In this document: piece after piece, positions 1 through 8,593 of the stretch | How the letters are laid out: the number at the start of each line of letters is the position of its first letter | Position numbering within the stretch: position 1 is the first letter of the stretch | Source: Lysobacter sp. | GTDB taxonomy: Bacteria; Pseudomonadota; Gammaproteobacteria; Xanthomonadales; Xanthomonadaceae | NCBI GenBank assembly: GCA_026786005.1 | Contig: JAJAYW010000068.1 | Coordinates: 1 to 34,052 of the forward strand | Length of the DNA stretch: 34,052 bases | Direction of reading: 5' to 3' | Program-made: the position numbers and the translations under genes | The notes under the pieces: generated by a model | Database searches by the model: none | Seen by the model: only the letters and a program-made list of their open reading frames with translations | What the model was told of the DNA's origin: nothing

Positions 1-30
1 AGCCTCATCGCGCCCAAGTGCGCTCCTACA
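1..30. repeat. GTAGGAGCGC palindromic repeat, copy 1 (right arm only)
   Basis: Positions 6-30 match the right arm of the palindrome seen complete at 13050-13119, with one change in the middle of the arm. The left arm would lie before the window. It sits just beyond the zipA stop codon and may act as a 3' end hairpin. It resembles REP/BIME elements of pseudomonads and xanthomonads, which share the GTAGGAGCG head. Confidence 0.8.
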
Positions 31-46
31 AGAAATAGCGCTGCGA

Positions 47-787
47 TTACCAGCGCGGCGAACGCGTCAGCGGCGGCGCTTCATGCTGCCGATCGTAGGC
101 GCGCAGGTCGTCGCGGATATGGGCGATGCGCTGGCGACCGAGCGCGCTGCGCTCCTCGTCCAGCACCACGCCATCGAGCAGTTCGGCCATGCGTTGCGCC
201 GTGGGCAGCATGGTGTCCCAGGCTTCGAGCGCGGACAACGGCGCCGGCAGGGTCAGGAAGAAGGCGATCGCGGGCGTCTGCAAGGCCTGGATGTCGGTCA
301 TGTCGAAACTGCCCGGCTTCATGATGTTGGCGACGCTGAAGATCGGTCCGCGTTCGGGATGCGCTTCGACCAGTCGATGGAACACGTTCATGTGACCGAA
401 GGTCAGACCGGCCTTCTCGGCAGCAACGACGATGTCCGGCCCCTGCAATTGCTGACCTGCGCGCGCGGCGACGTACAGAGAAATGATCTTGTCGAAGTCG
501 TCATTGCTGCGGCGGCCAAGTTCACTGTTGGCTGACGTCATGCCGACGGTGGCATCAAGCAGATCGAGTTCCGATTGCACCGTGTTTTCGTCGTTGAATT
601 CCGTGTCGTAGGCAAGATCATTTTCGATCTGCGCTCCCAGCGTCGGCTCCGTTCGCCCGCTCTCGCCTTTGCCTTCGACGCGGCGGCCTTGCGCGCCTTT
701 GCGCGGCTTGCCGAACCAGACGATCGCCGCGAACAGGATCACACCGGCCACCAGGATTCCAATGCGCAACAACCAGGTATCGGACAT
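47..787 (-). CDS. zipA: cell division protein ZipA
   Basis: Inner-membrane protein that tethers FtsZ to the membrane in early division. The 246-residue product begins with MSDTWLLRIGILVAGV, a single N-terminal membrane anchor at about residues 5-25 with the short periplasmic N-terminus typical of ZipA. A basic stretch and a short charged, Gly/Glu-rich linker follow. The C-terminal FtsZ-binding domain covers about residues 100-235 and includes the DIVVAAEKAGLTFG and MNVFHRL segments typical of the family. It is shorter than E. coli ZipA because the linker is short. The start at 787 was chosen over an upstream in-frame start at 820 because it begins the anchor and has GGGAGA just upstream; the upstream start would overlap smc. 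It begins 16 nt after the smc stop, so the two are probably co-transcribed. Confidence 0.93.
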   Translation of the reverse strand: MSDTWLLRIGILVAGVILFAAIVWFGKPRKGAQGRRVEGKGESGRTEPTLGAQIENDLAYDTEFNDENTVQSELDLLDATVGMTSANSELGRRSNDDFDKIISLYVAARAGQQLQGPDIVVAAEKAGLTFGHMNVFHRLVEAHPERGPIFSVANIMKPGSFDMTDIQALQTPAIAFFLTLPAPLSALEAWDTMLPTAQRMAELLDGVVLDEERSALGRQRIAHIRDDLRAYDRQHEAPPLTRSPRW

Positions 788-803
788 CGTTCTCTCCCTA
801 CGC

Positions 804-3800
804 TCAGGCCGCGCCCGCAAGGCGCGCGGCTTCTGCCAGATCCACGGATACCAGGCGACTCACGCCCGGCTCCCGCATGGTAACGCCACTGAGCTGTTGC
901 GCAGCTTCCATGGTGGCCTTGTTGTGGGTCACGAACAGGAACTGCACGTGTTCGCTCATCTCACCGACCAGGTTGGTGAAGCGGCCGACGTTGGTTTCGT
1001 CGAGCGGCGCATCGACTTCGTCCAGCAGGCAGAACGGCGCGGGATTGAGCCGGAAAATCGCGAACACCAGCGCGACCGCGGTCATCGCCTTCTCGCCGCC
1101 TGACAGCAACGAGATGTTCGACACGCGCTTGCCGGGCGGACGCGCCATGATGGCGACGCCGGTATCGAGCAGGTCTTCGCCGGTCAGTTCGAGATAGGCG
1201 TGGCCACCACCGAACAGGCGCGGATACAACTCCTGGATGCCGGCGTTGACGCGGTCGAAGGTGTCCTTGAAGCGGCCGCGCGTTTCGCGATCGATCTTGC
1301 GGATCGCGTCTTCCAGCGTATCCAGCGCCGTTGTCAGGTCGGCATCCTGCGCGTCCAGGTACTCCTTGCGCTGCGCGGCCTCGACGTGTTCCTGGATCGC
1401 GGCGAGGTTGACCGGTTCGAGGCGGCGTAACTTGGCGTCGTAATCGGTGACGGCCTTTTCCCAGACCGCGACGTCGGCATCGCCGGTCAGCGTGGCGATC
1501 ACTTCATCCAGGGCGAAACCGGCGCTGACGATGCCCTCCGACAGTTGCTCGGCATGCAACGCCAATGCCTGCTGGTCGAGCTTGCGCTGCGAGATCGCTT
1601 CGCGCTGGGTCAGTGCCTGTTCGTCGCGTTGCTGTCGGGTTTGCTCGTAACTGCGCAATTCGTTGTTGATGCCATCGAGGGCCGCGCGCGCGGATGCCAG
1701 CGCCTGGTCGACGCGTATGCGTTGTTCCAGCGTCGCCTGGCGTTCGTCTTGCAGCGCCTTGACCGGGTCGTCGCCGCTGGTCAATTGCGAGGACAGTTCG
1801 CCGAGCCGGTTGTCAAGCTGGCCACGCTGGTTGCCCATGCGGTCCAGGGCCTGCGTCAACGCCAGCACCTGCGCGCGTTGCGACTCGAGAGTCAGTGCAT
1901 GTGCATGCGCGGCATCGCGCGATTCGCGTGCGGCGTTGCGGGCGATATCGCGGCTTTCGGCGAGGGTCTTGCGCTCGTCGTCGAGCGTGCGCCGGATCGT
2001 TTCGAGTTCGGCCATGCGCTCGACGGCGTCTTCGAGCGTCGAACGCGCCGCGCGCGATTGTTCGCGACTCTCGTCAATGATCTGCGCCAGTTGCGCAAGT
2101 TCGGCGTCGATGGATTCGATGCGGCCACGCCCCGACTCCATGCGTCCCTGCTGGCTTTGCAATTGCCCGGCCAGCTCGGAGACGCTGCGATGCGCGAGAT
2201 ACAATCCGCGCTGCGCGTCTTCGCGCTGTTGTTCGGCAACCAGTGCGCGATCGCGCCACGCGGTCAGTCCGCGCTCGAGTTCTGCTTCGCGATGCTGCAG
2301 GGCTTCGATGTCGACACGCAGCGACTGGATTTCGCGCTCGCGCAACAACGCGCCTTGCTTGGCGGCACCGGAACGCAGCACGCGCACCCAGCCGACACCC
2401 AAACGTTCGCCGTGACGGGTAATGACCGATTCCGCGTCGCCGAGTCCCGGCAGCAACGTACGTGCCTCACGCATGTCTTCGGCGACATACAGCTTGGACA
2501 GCAGGCGGCGGATCGCGACCGGCCCCTGCACCTTGGATGCCAGCGTGCCATCCGCGAAATCGATGGATTCGTCGTGCGGCGAGACCAGCGTCAAGCGGCC
2601 TTCGCCAAGTTCGCCCAACGCATCGACCAAGGCTTCTGGCGCATCGACCAGCACGCCTTCGATCAATTGGCCCAAGGCCGATTCGACGGCGTTTTCCCAG
2701 CCCGATTCGACGCGCAGCGATTCACCGACGCGCGCCGACGAATCAAGGCCGCGCTGCCGCAACCATTCCACTGCTGCACCTTGTTCCTGCCCAAGCGCCG
2801 CGTGTTGCAAGGTTTCCAGCGATGACAGCCGACCACGCGCCTCCTGCGTCTGCTTGCGCACATCGGCGAGTTCGGTCTGCGCGGTACGCTGCTGGTCCTG
2901 CAGCGCGGTGACCGCCTGCTTGCGCGCGTCGAGATCGGTGCCCAGCTGCTCCAGTGACGTCTTCTGGGTGTCGTGCTGCGATTGCGCCTGCACGAACTGC
3001 GCGGCCAGCGCATCGAGATCGAATCCGCCGCGCTCGCCGGTCAGCGTTTCGCGACGGCGATCGGCATCCAGCGCCTGGCGATCGAGGTAATCGACGCGGG
3101 TGCGTTCGACATCGCCCGCACGCGCGGCTTCGGATTGCTCGCGGCCATGTGCCTCCCAGCGTTGCTGCCAGTCCGCCAGCCTGGCTTCGGCATGGCGCAA
3201 TGCCGACTGTCGTGATTCGTCTTCACCCTGCAATTGCGACAGCAGCGGCTCGACCTCGGCGATCGCGGTACGCAGCACGCCCAACCGCGCTTCATCGCCG
3301 CTGATGTGCTGGCCCAGTTCGGCCAGTGCGTTCTGCGTCTCGTCGCGCGCGCGCTGCAGGCGCTGCGCCATTTCCTGCTGGTGCTGCATCTGCTGCTCGA
3401 TGCGCGCCAGGTTACCGCCGACCTGGTACACCGCCGCCTGCGCCTGGTTGTGTCCCTCGCCAGCTTCAAGCTGGCGCTGGCGCCCGGTCTCGATCTGGCG
3501 CTCGGCCTCGCGCTGTTCGGCGATCAGTTGCTGCAGCCGTGTCTCTTGCTGCGACAGGGCCTCGCGCTGCGCCTGCAACTGCGTGTCGAGCGTGCGGTAT
3601 TGCAGCGCCTTCCACTCGGCGTCACGGATCTTGCGATCGGCCTGGATGACCTGGTACTGCTCGGCCTGGCGGGCCTGACGCTTGAGGTGTTCGAGTTGCT
3701 TGCCGACCTCATCGCGCAGGTCGCTGAGGCGTTCCAGATTTTCGCGGGTATGGCGAATGCGGGTTTCGGTTTCCTTGCGGCGCTCCTTGTACTTGGAGAT

Positions 3801-4307
3801 ACCGGCCGCTTCCTCGAGGTACACGCGCAGGTCTTCCGGACGCGCCTCGATGATCTGGCTGATCATGCCCTGCTCGATGATCGAGTAGCTGCGCGGGCCG
3901 AGGCCGGTGCCGAGGAACAGGTCGGTGATGTCGCGACGGCGGCACTTGGCGCCGTTCAAGTAATAGGTGCTGGTGGCGTCGCGGCTGACGGTGCGCTTGA
4001 CCGAGATCTCGTTGAAGGCGGCGAATTCGCCGGTGATGGTGTGGTCGCTGTTGTCGAAGATCAGCTCGACCGTCGCCTGCGACACCGGCTTGCGCGCCGA
4101 ACTGCCGGAGAAGATCACATCGGTCAGCGAGTCGCCGCGCAGCCGGCTCGCCGAGCTTTCGCCCATGACCCAGCGCACGGCATCGATGATGTTGGACTTG
4201 CCGCACCCATTCGGCCCGACCACGCCGGTCATGTTGGTCGGCAGGTGCAGCGTGGTCGGATCGACGAAGGATTTGAAGCCGGACAGCTTGATCGTGGACA
4301 GGCGCAT
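804..4307 (-). CDS. smc: chromosome segregation ATPase SMC
   Basis: SMC protein of 1167 residues, the ATPase of the Smc-ScpAB condensin, acting on the nucleoid. The N-terminal head opens with MRLSTIKLSGFKSFVDP and carries the Walker A motif GPNGCGKS at residues 31-38. Two very long Gln/Glu/Arg-rich coiled coils flank a central hinge domain, around the VLVDAPEALVDALGELGEG segment. The C-terminal head has the ABC signature LLSGGEKAMTA and the Walker B/D-loop FCLLDEVDAPLDETN. The start at 4307 was chosen because it begins the conserved N-terminus; the 15 residues encoded upstream look unlike SMC. The partner genes scpA and scpB are in this window at 26.7-28.5 kb, on the other strand. The zipA gene follows directly. 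Confidence 0.97.
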   Translation of the reverse strand: MRLSTIKLSGFKSFVDPTTLHLPTNMTGVVGPNGCGKSNIIDAVRWVMGESSASRLRGDSLTDVIFSGSSARKPVSQATVELIFDNSDHTITGEFAAFNEISVKRTVSRDATSTYYLNGAKCRRRDITDLFLGTGLGPRSYSIIEQGMISQIIEARPEDLRVYLEEAAGISKYKERRKETETRIRHTRENLERLSDLRDEVGKQLEHLKRQARQAEQYQVIQADRKIRDAEWKALQYRTLDTQLQAQREALSQQETRLQQLIAEQREAERQIETGRQRQLEAGEGHNQAQAAVYQVGGNLARIEQQMQHQQEMAQRLQRARDETQNALAELGQHISGDEARLGVLRTAIAEVEPLLSQLQGEDESRQSALRHAEARLADWQQRWEAHGREQSEAARAGDVERTRVDYLDRQALDADRRRETLTGERGGFDLDALAAQFVQAQSQHDTQKTSLEQLGTDLDARKQAVTALQDQQRTAQTELADVRKQTQEARGRLSSLETLQHAALGQEQGAAVEWLRQRGLDSSARVGESLRVESGWENAVESALGQLIEGVLVDAPEALVDALGELGEGRLTLVSPHDESIDFADGTLASKVQGPVAIRRLLSKLYVAEDMREARTLLPGLGDAESVITRHGERLGVGWVRVLRSGAAKQGALLREREIQSLRVDIEALQHREAELERGLTAWRDRALVAEQQREDAQRGLYLAHRSVSELAGQLQSQQGRMESGRGRIESIDAELAQLAQIIDESREQSRAARSTLEDAVERMAELETIRRTLDDERKTLAESRDIARNAARESRDAAHAHALTLESQRAQVLALTQALDRMGNQRGQLDNRLGELSSQLTSGDDPVKALQDERQATLEQRIRVDQALASARAALDGINNELRSYEQTRQQRDEQALTQREAISQRKLDQQALALHAEQLSEGIVSAGFALDEVIATLTGDADVAVWEKAVTDYDAKLRRLEPVNLAAIQEHVEAAQRKEYLDAQDADLTTALDTLEDAIRKIDRETRGRFKDTFDRVNAGIQELYPRLFGGGHAYLELTGEDLLDTGVAIMARPPGKRVSNISLLSGGEKAMTAVALVFAIFRLNPAPFCLLDEVDAPLDETNVGRFTNLVGEMSEHVQFLFVTHNKATMEAAQQLSGVTMREPGVSRLVSVDLAEAARLAGAA

Positions 4308-4380
4308 GCGGTGTTGGCGGTCTCTGGTTGCGCCCGGACATGCCGTGCGCAAACGCGATTGTGGATTCAGAGTGTTCGCT

Positions 4381-4397
4381 ATGTGATTGATTCACAT
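4381..4397. promoter_or_regulatory. 17-bp palindrome in smc leader (ATGTGA-TTGAT-TCACAT)
   Basis: A perfect 6+6 bp inverted repeat around a 5-bp centre, located between the putative smc -10 box and the smc start codon. It resembles a CRP/Clp half-site pair (TGTGA...TCACA), but the spacer is 5 nt instead of the usual 6. It could be an operator for another dimeric regulator or a chance palindrome. Confidence 0.3.
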
Positions 4398-4432
4398 GAC
4401 GACAGTCCGGCGGCGGCACCGCAGGTTGGACG

Positions 4433-4438
4433 AGTATA
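4433..4438 (-). promoter_or_regulatory. possible -10 box for smc-zipA
   Basis: Reading the minus strand there is TATACT, a five-of-six match to the sigma-70 -10 consensus, about 125 nt upstream of the smc start. The -35 position at 17-nt spacing falls at the edge of the repeat at 4456-4524 and matches poorly (CCTACA). It is a weak call based on the -10 alone. Confidence 0.3.
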
Positions 4439-4455
4439 ACGGCGGCCAGCGCGGT

Positions 4456-4524
4456 TGTAGGAGCGCACCCGGGCGCGATGGGCGTTACCGGGAGAGCCCC
4501 ATCGCGCCCAGGTGCGCTCCTACA
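4456..4524. repeat. GTAGGAGCGC palindromic repeat, copy 2
   Basis: Two 25-nt inverted arms (4456-4480 and 4500-4524) that differ at one base, with a short loop containing GTTACCGGGAGAG. It lies between the stop of the ABC ATPase gene (8 nt away) and the smc promoter region, so it may end ATPase transcription or insulate smc from it. It is the same family as copies at 1, 13050, 25666 and 34034. Confidence 0.9.
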
Positions 4525-4531
4525 AACGAAG

Positions 4532-5632
4532 TCATTCGCTGTGGGACAAGCGCTGGCCCGTGATGCCATCGAAGAAATGCAAATGCCGCGAGGACACGGT
4601 CATCGACAACGGCTTGCCGACTTCCGGCAACACCTCGGGGTTGAAGCGCGCAACCAGCTCCTGGGCGCCGTGCCGCATGGTGGCGAACACTTCGTTGCCG
4701 ACCGGTTCGACCACTTCGACCTCGGGCGAGAACGTATCTGCATCCGCGGCACTTTTGGCGGGCAACAGATGCTCGGGGCGCACACCGACCGATACATCGC
4801 GATCCAACCACTGATCGGCGATATGCGCTTCGTGCCCGAGCGGAATACGCATGCCCTCGCCCGTCTCCAGCACCGCGCCGTTGTCGCGATGCAGCCGTCC
4901 GGTCAGCACGTTCATCGCCGGGCTGCCGAGGAACGTGGCGACGAACAGGTTGGCGGGTTTTTCGTACAGCGCCATCGGCGTGTCGATCTGCTGGATCTGG
5001 CCGTCCTGCATCACCACGATGCGCTGGCCGAGCGTCATCGCCTCGATCTGGTCGTGGGTGACATAGATCATGGTGGCGCCAAGCTGGCGATGCAGCCGGG
5101 CGATCTCGACCCGCATCGACATGCGCAGCTTGGCGTCGAGGTTGGACAGGGGTTCGTCGAGCAGGAACACCTGCGGATGCCGCACCAGTGCGCGCCCCAG
5201 CGCGACACGCTGGCGCTGGCCGCCCGACAGCACACCCGGCTTGCGATCGAGCATGCTCCCGAGTTGCAGCACATCGGCCGCTTCCTGCACCCGCTCGGCG
5301 ATTTCCTGTTTGGTATGCCCGCGCAATTTCAGTGCGAAGGCCAGGTTCTCGGCCACCGTCATGTGCGGATAGAGCGCGTAACTCTGGAACACCATCGCGA
5401 TGTCGCGATCCTTCGGTGCGACATCGTTGACCACGCGGTCGCCGATGGTCAGCGCTCCCGATGTGATCGATTCCAGTCCGGCGATCATCCGCAGCAAGGT
5501 TGATTTGCCGCAACCAGACGGCCCCACCAGCACCAGCAATTCGCCATCGGCGGCTTCGAAAGTCGCATCCGCCACGCCGACGTGACCGTTGGGATAGACC
5601 TTGCGGATGTGCTCGAACCCGACCTTCGCCAT
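4532..5632 (-). CDS. sugar ABC transporter ATP-binding protein (UgpC/MalK/MsmK type)
   Basis: Cytoplasmic ATPase subunit that energises a binding-protein-dependent sugar importer. The 366-residue product has an N-terminal ABC domain: Walker A GPSGCGKST, Q-loop, signature LSGGQRQRVALGRALV, Walker B VFLLDEPLSNLD and H-loop YVTHDQIEAMT. A C-terminal TOBE/OB regulatory domain of about 130 residues follows, as in MalK and UgpC. The start at 5632 (MAKVGFEHIRKVYPNG) has GGAGG upstream and begins the conserved N-terminus. No permease is next to it. The obvious partners are the two permeases and the binding protein at 16.4-19.6 kb, which lack an ATPase of their own. It is divergent from the GH1 gene and shares a 103-nt intergenic region with a LacI-type operator. 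It may also serve other importers, as MsmK does elsewhere. Confidence 0.9.
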   Translation of the reverse strand: MAKVGFEHIRKVYPNGHVGVADATFEAADGELLVLVGPSGCGKSTLLRMIAGLESITSGALTIGDRVVNDVAPKDRDIAMVFQSYALYPHMTVAENLAFALKLRGHTKQEIAERVQEAADVLQLGSMLDRKPGVLSGGQRQRVALGRALVRHPQVFLLDEPLSNLDAKLRMSMRVEIARLHRQLGATMIYVTHDQIEAMTLGQRIVVMQDGQIQQIDTPMALYEKPANLFVATFLGSPAMNVLTGRLHRDNGAVLETGEGMRIPLGHEAHIADQWLDRDVSVGVRPEHLLPAKSAADADTFSPEVEVVEPVGNEVFATMRHGAQELVARFNPEVLPEVGKPLSMTVSSRHLHFFDGITGQRLSHSE

Positions 5633-5696
5633 GCGACCTCCGGCACGATCTGGCATGCCGCCGATGAAATTACGATAAGCCTGGGCTATTCTGCCA

Positions 5697-5710
5697 TGTA
5701 ATCGTTTTCA
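5697..5710. promoter_or_regulatory. LacI-type operator upstream of GH1 beta-glucosidase
   Basis: The 14-mer TGTAATCGTTTTCA matches the operators at 24350 (TGTAATCGGTTACA) and 25471 (TGTAAACGTTTCCA) at 11 of 14 and 12 of 14 positions respectively. It has the central CG typical of LacI/GalR sites. It lies 26 nt before the beta-glucosidase start codon and between two divergent genes, so one bound repressor could control both the ATPase and the beta-glucosidase/Entner-Doudoroff operon. Confidence 0.6.
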
Positions 5711-5735
5711 TGCCGCGCATGGCCGAGGATCCAGC

Positions 5736-7106
5736 ATGTCCCCATCCGACCAGCCGCCCGTCTTTCCGGACGGATTTTTGTGGGGCGCCGCGACGGCCGC
5801 GCATCAGATTGAAGGCTCGCCCTTGGCTGATGGCGCTGGCCCGAGCATCTGGACCCGCTTCGCGCACACGCCGGGCATGACCCTCCATGGCGACCACGGC
5901 GATATTGCCTGCGACCACTACCGGCTGTGGAAAGAAGACGTTGCGCTGATGCGCGAACTGGGCTTGAAGGCCTATCGCTTCAGCGTGTCGTGGAGTCGCG
6001 TGCTGCCCGAGGGCAAGGGCCGCGTGAACCAGGCGGGACTCGACTTCTATTCGCGCCTGGCGGACGAGTTGCTGGCCAACGACATCGAGCCGCTGCTGAC
6101 GCTGTACCACTGGGACCTGCCGGCGGCGCTCGACGACCGAGGCGGCTGGCTCAATCCCGACATCGCCAACTGGTTCGCCGACTACGGCCGCGTGCTGTAT
6201 CGAGCGCTCGACGGGCGAGTGAAGAAATGGGTGACGCTCAACGAGCCTTGGGTCATCACCGATGGCGGCTACCTGCACGGAGCACTGGCGCCGGGGCATC
6301 GCAGCAAGTACGAAACGCCAATTGCGACGCACAACCTGATGCGCGCGCACGGCGCCGCGGTGCTGGCGTATCGCGAAGAAGGCAAGCACGAGATCGGGCT
6401 GGTGGTGAACATCGAGCCGAAATATGCGGCGACGGATTCGGCCGAGGACAAGGCGGCGGTCGATCGCGCGCATGCCTACATGAATGGCCAGTACCTCGAC
6501 CCTGCCCTGCTCGGCACCTATCCGGACGAGCTCAAGGAAATCTTTGGCGATGCCTGGCCCGAATGGCCGGCCGAGGATTACGCACTGATCAGGCAACCGC
6601 TCGACTTCATCGGCATCAACTACTACACGCGCAGCGTCACAGAGGCCAGCAACACTTACCCGCTTGGGGCCAGCGCAGTGAGGCAGCCGCTCGGCACCTA
6701 CACCGAGACCGGCTGGGAAGTGTTCCCACAGGGGCTGACTGACCTGTTGCTGTGGGCCAGGGATCGCTACGGCAATATCCCCACCTACATCACCGAAAAC
6801 GGCGCGGCCTTCTTCGATCCGCCGGTGGCCGAAGGCGGACGCATCCGCGACCCATTGCGCATCGACTACCTGCAAAAACATCTCACCGCCGTACACGATG
6901 CAATCGAAGCGGGCTGCGACATCCGTGGCTACATGGTGTGGTCGCTGCTGGACAACCTCGAATGGTCGCTGGGCTATTCCAAACGGTTCGGCATCGTCCA
7001 CGTCAATTACGCAACGCAGCTACGCACGCCTAAGGACAGCGCGCGTTACTACAGTAATATCATCGCGACGCATGGCCGATCCTTGGCCGATCCACTTCCC
7101 GGTTGA
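5736..7106 (+). CDS. GH1 beta-glucosidase
   Basis: Family GH1 enzyme of 456 residues that releases glucose from the non-reducing end of beta-glucosides. There is no signal peptide, so it should act in the cytoplasm on imported oligosaccharides. The N-terminal FLWGAATAAHQIEG motif is intact. The acid/base glutamate is E170 in TLNEPW and the nucleophile is E354 in ITENGAAF; both sit in full family motifs. The length is typical for GH1 (about 450). A GAGGAT Shine-Dalgarno precedes the ATG. It is the first gene of a plus-strand operon; its stop overlaps the zwf start in a TGATG arrangement. A LacI-type operator lies just upstream. The substrate linkage cannot be read from sequence; GH144 in the same locus would favour sophorose-type (beta-1,2) substrates, but cellobiose is equally possible. 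Confidence 0.93.
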   Translation: MSPSDQPPVFPDGFLWGAATAAHQIEGSPLADGAGPSIWTRFAHTPGMTLHGDHGDIACDHYRLWKEDVALMRELGLKAYRFSVSWSRVLPEGKGRVNQAGLDFYSRLADELLANDIEPLLTLYHWDLPAALDDRGGWLNPDIANWFADYGRVLYRALDGRVKKWVTLNEPWVITDGGYLHGALAPGHRSKYETPIATHNLMRAHGAAVLAYREEGKHEIGLVVNIEPKYAATDSAEDKAAVDRAHAYMNGQYLDPALLGTYPDELKEIFGDAWPEWPAEDYALIRQPLDFIGINYYTRSVTEASNTYPLGASAVRQPLGTYTETGWEVFPQGLTDLLLWARDRYGNIPTYITENGAAFFDPPVAEGGRIRDPLRIDYLQKHLTAVHDAIEAGCDIRGYMVWSLLDNLEWSLGYSKRFGIVHVNYATQLRTPKDSARYYSNIIATHGRSLADPLPG

Positions 7107-8593
7107 TGGCCGAGCACACGGAACCGCGCATGCACGACACCCTGCTGCTGTTCGGCGCGACTGGAGACCTCTCGCAGCGCTATCTGTTTCCTTCGTTGCT
7201 GCACCTGCTGCGCGACCGCCTCCTGCCGGTTAGTTTCCGCCTGGTCGCGATCGGACGGCATGACTACGACGATGCCGCGTTTCGCGACTGGCTGCGCGCA
7301 AGGCTGGGCAAGGAACAGGCGCGCGAGCGCGATGCAGTCGAGGACTTGCTGCAACGCACATCGTATGTCGCGGTCGACCTGCGTGAGCGCGACTCCATCG
7401 TGGCCGCGCTGTCGCAGTACGCCGACCGTCCGTGCGTCAGTTACCTGGCGACACCGCCGGACCTGTTCGTTCCGGTGTGCGAGGGACTTGCCGCCGCCGG
7501 ATTGCTGACCGGTCCTTCGCGGCTGGTGCTGGAAAAACCGATCGGCCATGACCTCGATTCGGCGCGCGCCATCAACGCGTCGCTGCGTGCGCATCTCGAC
7601 GAGGAGCGCATCTTCCGCATCGATCATTACCTGGGCAAGGCGCCGGTGCAGAACCTGCTGGCGCTGCGCTTCGGCAACACGCTGCTGGAAGCGGTCTGGC
7701 ATTACCGCTGGATCGAGTCGGTCGACATCCTGGTCGCCGAGACCGCGGGTGTCGATGGCCGCGAGGATTACTACGCGGATTACGGCGCGCTGCGCGACAT
7801 GGTCCAGAACCACATGCTGCAACTGCTTGCGCTGATCGCAATGGAACCGCCGGGCGCGCTCGATGCCGACAGCATCCGCGACGAAAAACGCAAAGTGCTG
7901 CGCGCGCTGCGACCGATGACGGCGGCCGACGTCGAGGCCAACACCGTGCGTGGCCGCTACGAGGCTGGCGTCGTCGAAGGCCGGGCCGTGTCCGGCTTCA
8001 AACACGTCCTTCGACAATCTCAGGATGAGCGTACCCCGGATATCGGGGTGGAAACCTTCGTCGCGTTGCGCGCCTATATCGACAACTGGCGTTGGGCCGG
8101 CGTGCCGTTCAACCTGGTCACCGGCAAGCGCATGGCCGCGCGCACCACCGAAGTCGTGGTGTCGTTCAAGCCGGTCTCGCATTGGTTGTTCGAGCGTCCC
8201 GTGCGGGAGCAGGCATTGCCCAATCGCCTGGTCATGCGGCTGCAGCCGGAAGAAAACATCGAGCTGGGCCTGATGGGAAGTCTCGCCGCGCCGGAATGGG
8301 GCGCGATGGAATTGCAACCGATGGCGCTGGACCTGTCGATGTCGTCGGCACCGCAGCGTCGCATCGCCTACGAATGCCTGCTGCTGGACGCGCTCAACGG
8401 CAACCAGACGCTGTTCGTCCGCGGCGATGAAGTCGAGGCGGCGTGGCAGTGGATCGACAGCATCAGCGATGCGTGGCGGGATGCGGGAACGGCGACGCAA
8501 CCGTATCCGGCCGGCTCGTGGGGGCCAGCGGTAGCTGCACCTTTTTTGCCCGTCACGGCTTGCAGCGCGCAGCACGATCGGAGTGGGTCATGA
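7106..8593 (+). CDS. zwf: glucose-6-phosphate 1-dehydrogenase
   Basis: Oxidises glucose-6-phosphate to 6-phosphogluconolactone with NADP+ or NAD+, entering the Entner-Doudoroff pathway; cytoplasmic. The 495-residue product has the nucleotide-binding motif FGATGDLS at about residues 16-23 and an EKPIGHDL segment. The substrate site is RIDHYLGK at 171-178, and a QNHMLQ segment holds the family's catalytic histidine. The start at 7106 overlaps the GH1 stop (TGATG), which suggests coupling; an internal ATG at 7130 is possible because no strong ribosome site is seen. It overlaps glk by 4 nt at its end. Around 8006-8050 a dispersed repeat is inserted in frame just before the conserved VETFVALR segment, in a loop that varies in length in this family. 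Confidence 0.96.
   Translation: MAEHTEPRMHDTLLLFGATGDLSQRYLFPSLLHLLRDRLLPVSFRLVAIGRHDYDDAAFRDWLRARLGKEQARERDAVEDLLQRTSYVAVDLRERDSIVAALSQYADRPCVSYLATPPDLFVPVCEGLAAAGLLTGPSRLVLEKPIGHDLDSARAINASLRAHLDEERIFRIDHYLGKAPVQNLLALRFGNTLLEAVWHYRWIESVDILVAETAGVDGREDYYADYGALRDMVQNHMLQLLALIAMEPPGALDADSIRDEKRKVLRALRPMTAADVEANTVRGRYEAGVVEGRAVSGFKHVLRQSQDERTPDIGVETFVALRAYIDNWRWAGVPFNLVTGKRMAARTTEVVVSFKPVSHWLFERPVREQALPNRLVMRLQPEENIELGLMGSLAAPEWGAMELQPMALDLSMSSAPQRRIAYECLLLDALNGNQTLFVRGDEVEAAWQWIDSISDAWRDAGTATQPYPAGSWGPAVAAPFLPVTACSAQHDRSGS
8006..8050. repeat. CTTCGACA-type repeat in frame within zwf
   Basis: Positions 8006-8031 match 24 of 26 bases of the reverse complement of 33542-33567 inside ccmA, and 18 of 26 bases of 8788-8813 inside glk. 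It is followed by a small hairpin (ACCCCG-gatat-CGGGGT, 8033-8049). In the zwf frame it encodes VLRQSQDER. The reading frame is kept on both sides. Confidence 0.8.

Noticed and set aside
3234-4439. Long plus-strand open frames opposite smc (401 and 426 codons)
   Set aside because: They are antisense to a complete SMC gene, are rich in Arg/Ala/Leu without domain motifs, and arise from the high GC content.
8006-8050. Frameshift or pseudogene in zwf because of odd residues before VETFVALR
   Set aside because: The frame is kept on both sides, all catalytic motifs are intact and the length is normal; the odd residues are explained by an in-frame repeat.
5670-8575. Minus-strand open frames of 443 and 508 codons opposite GH1 and zwf
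   Set aside because: Both lie opposite genes with intact catalytic motifs and show no family resemblance.
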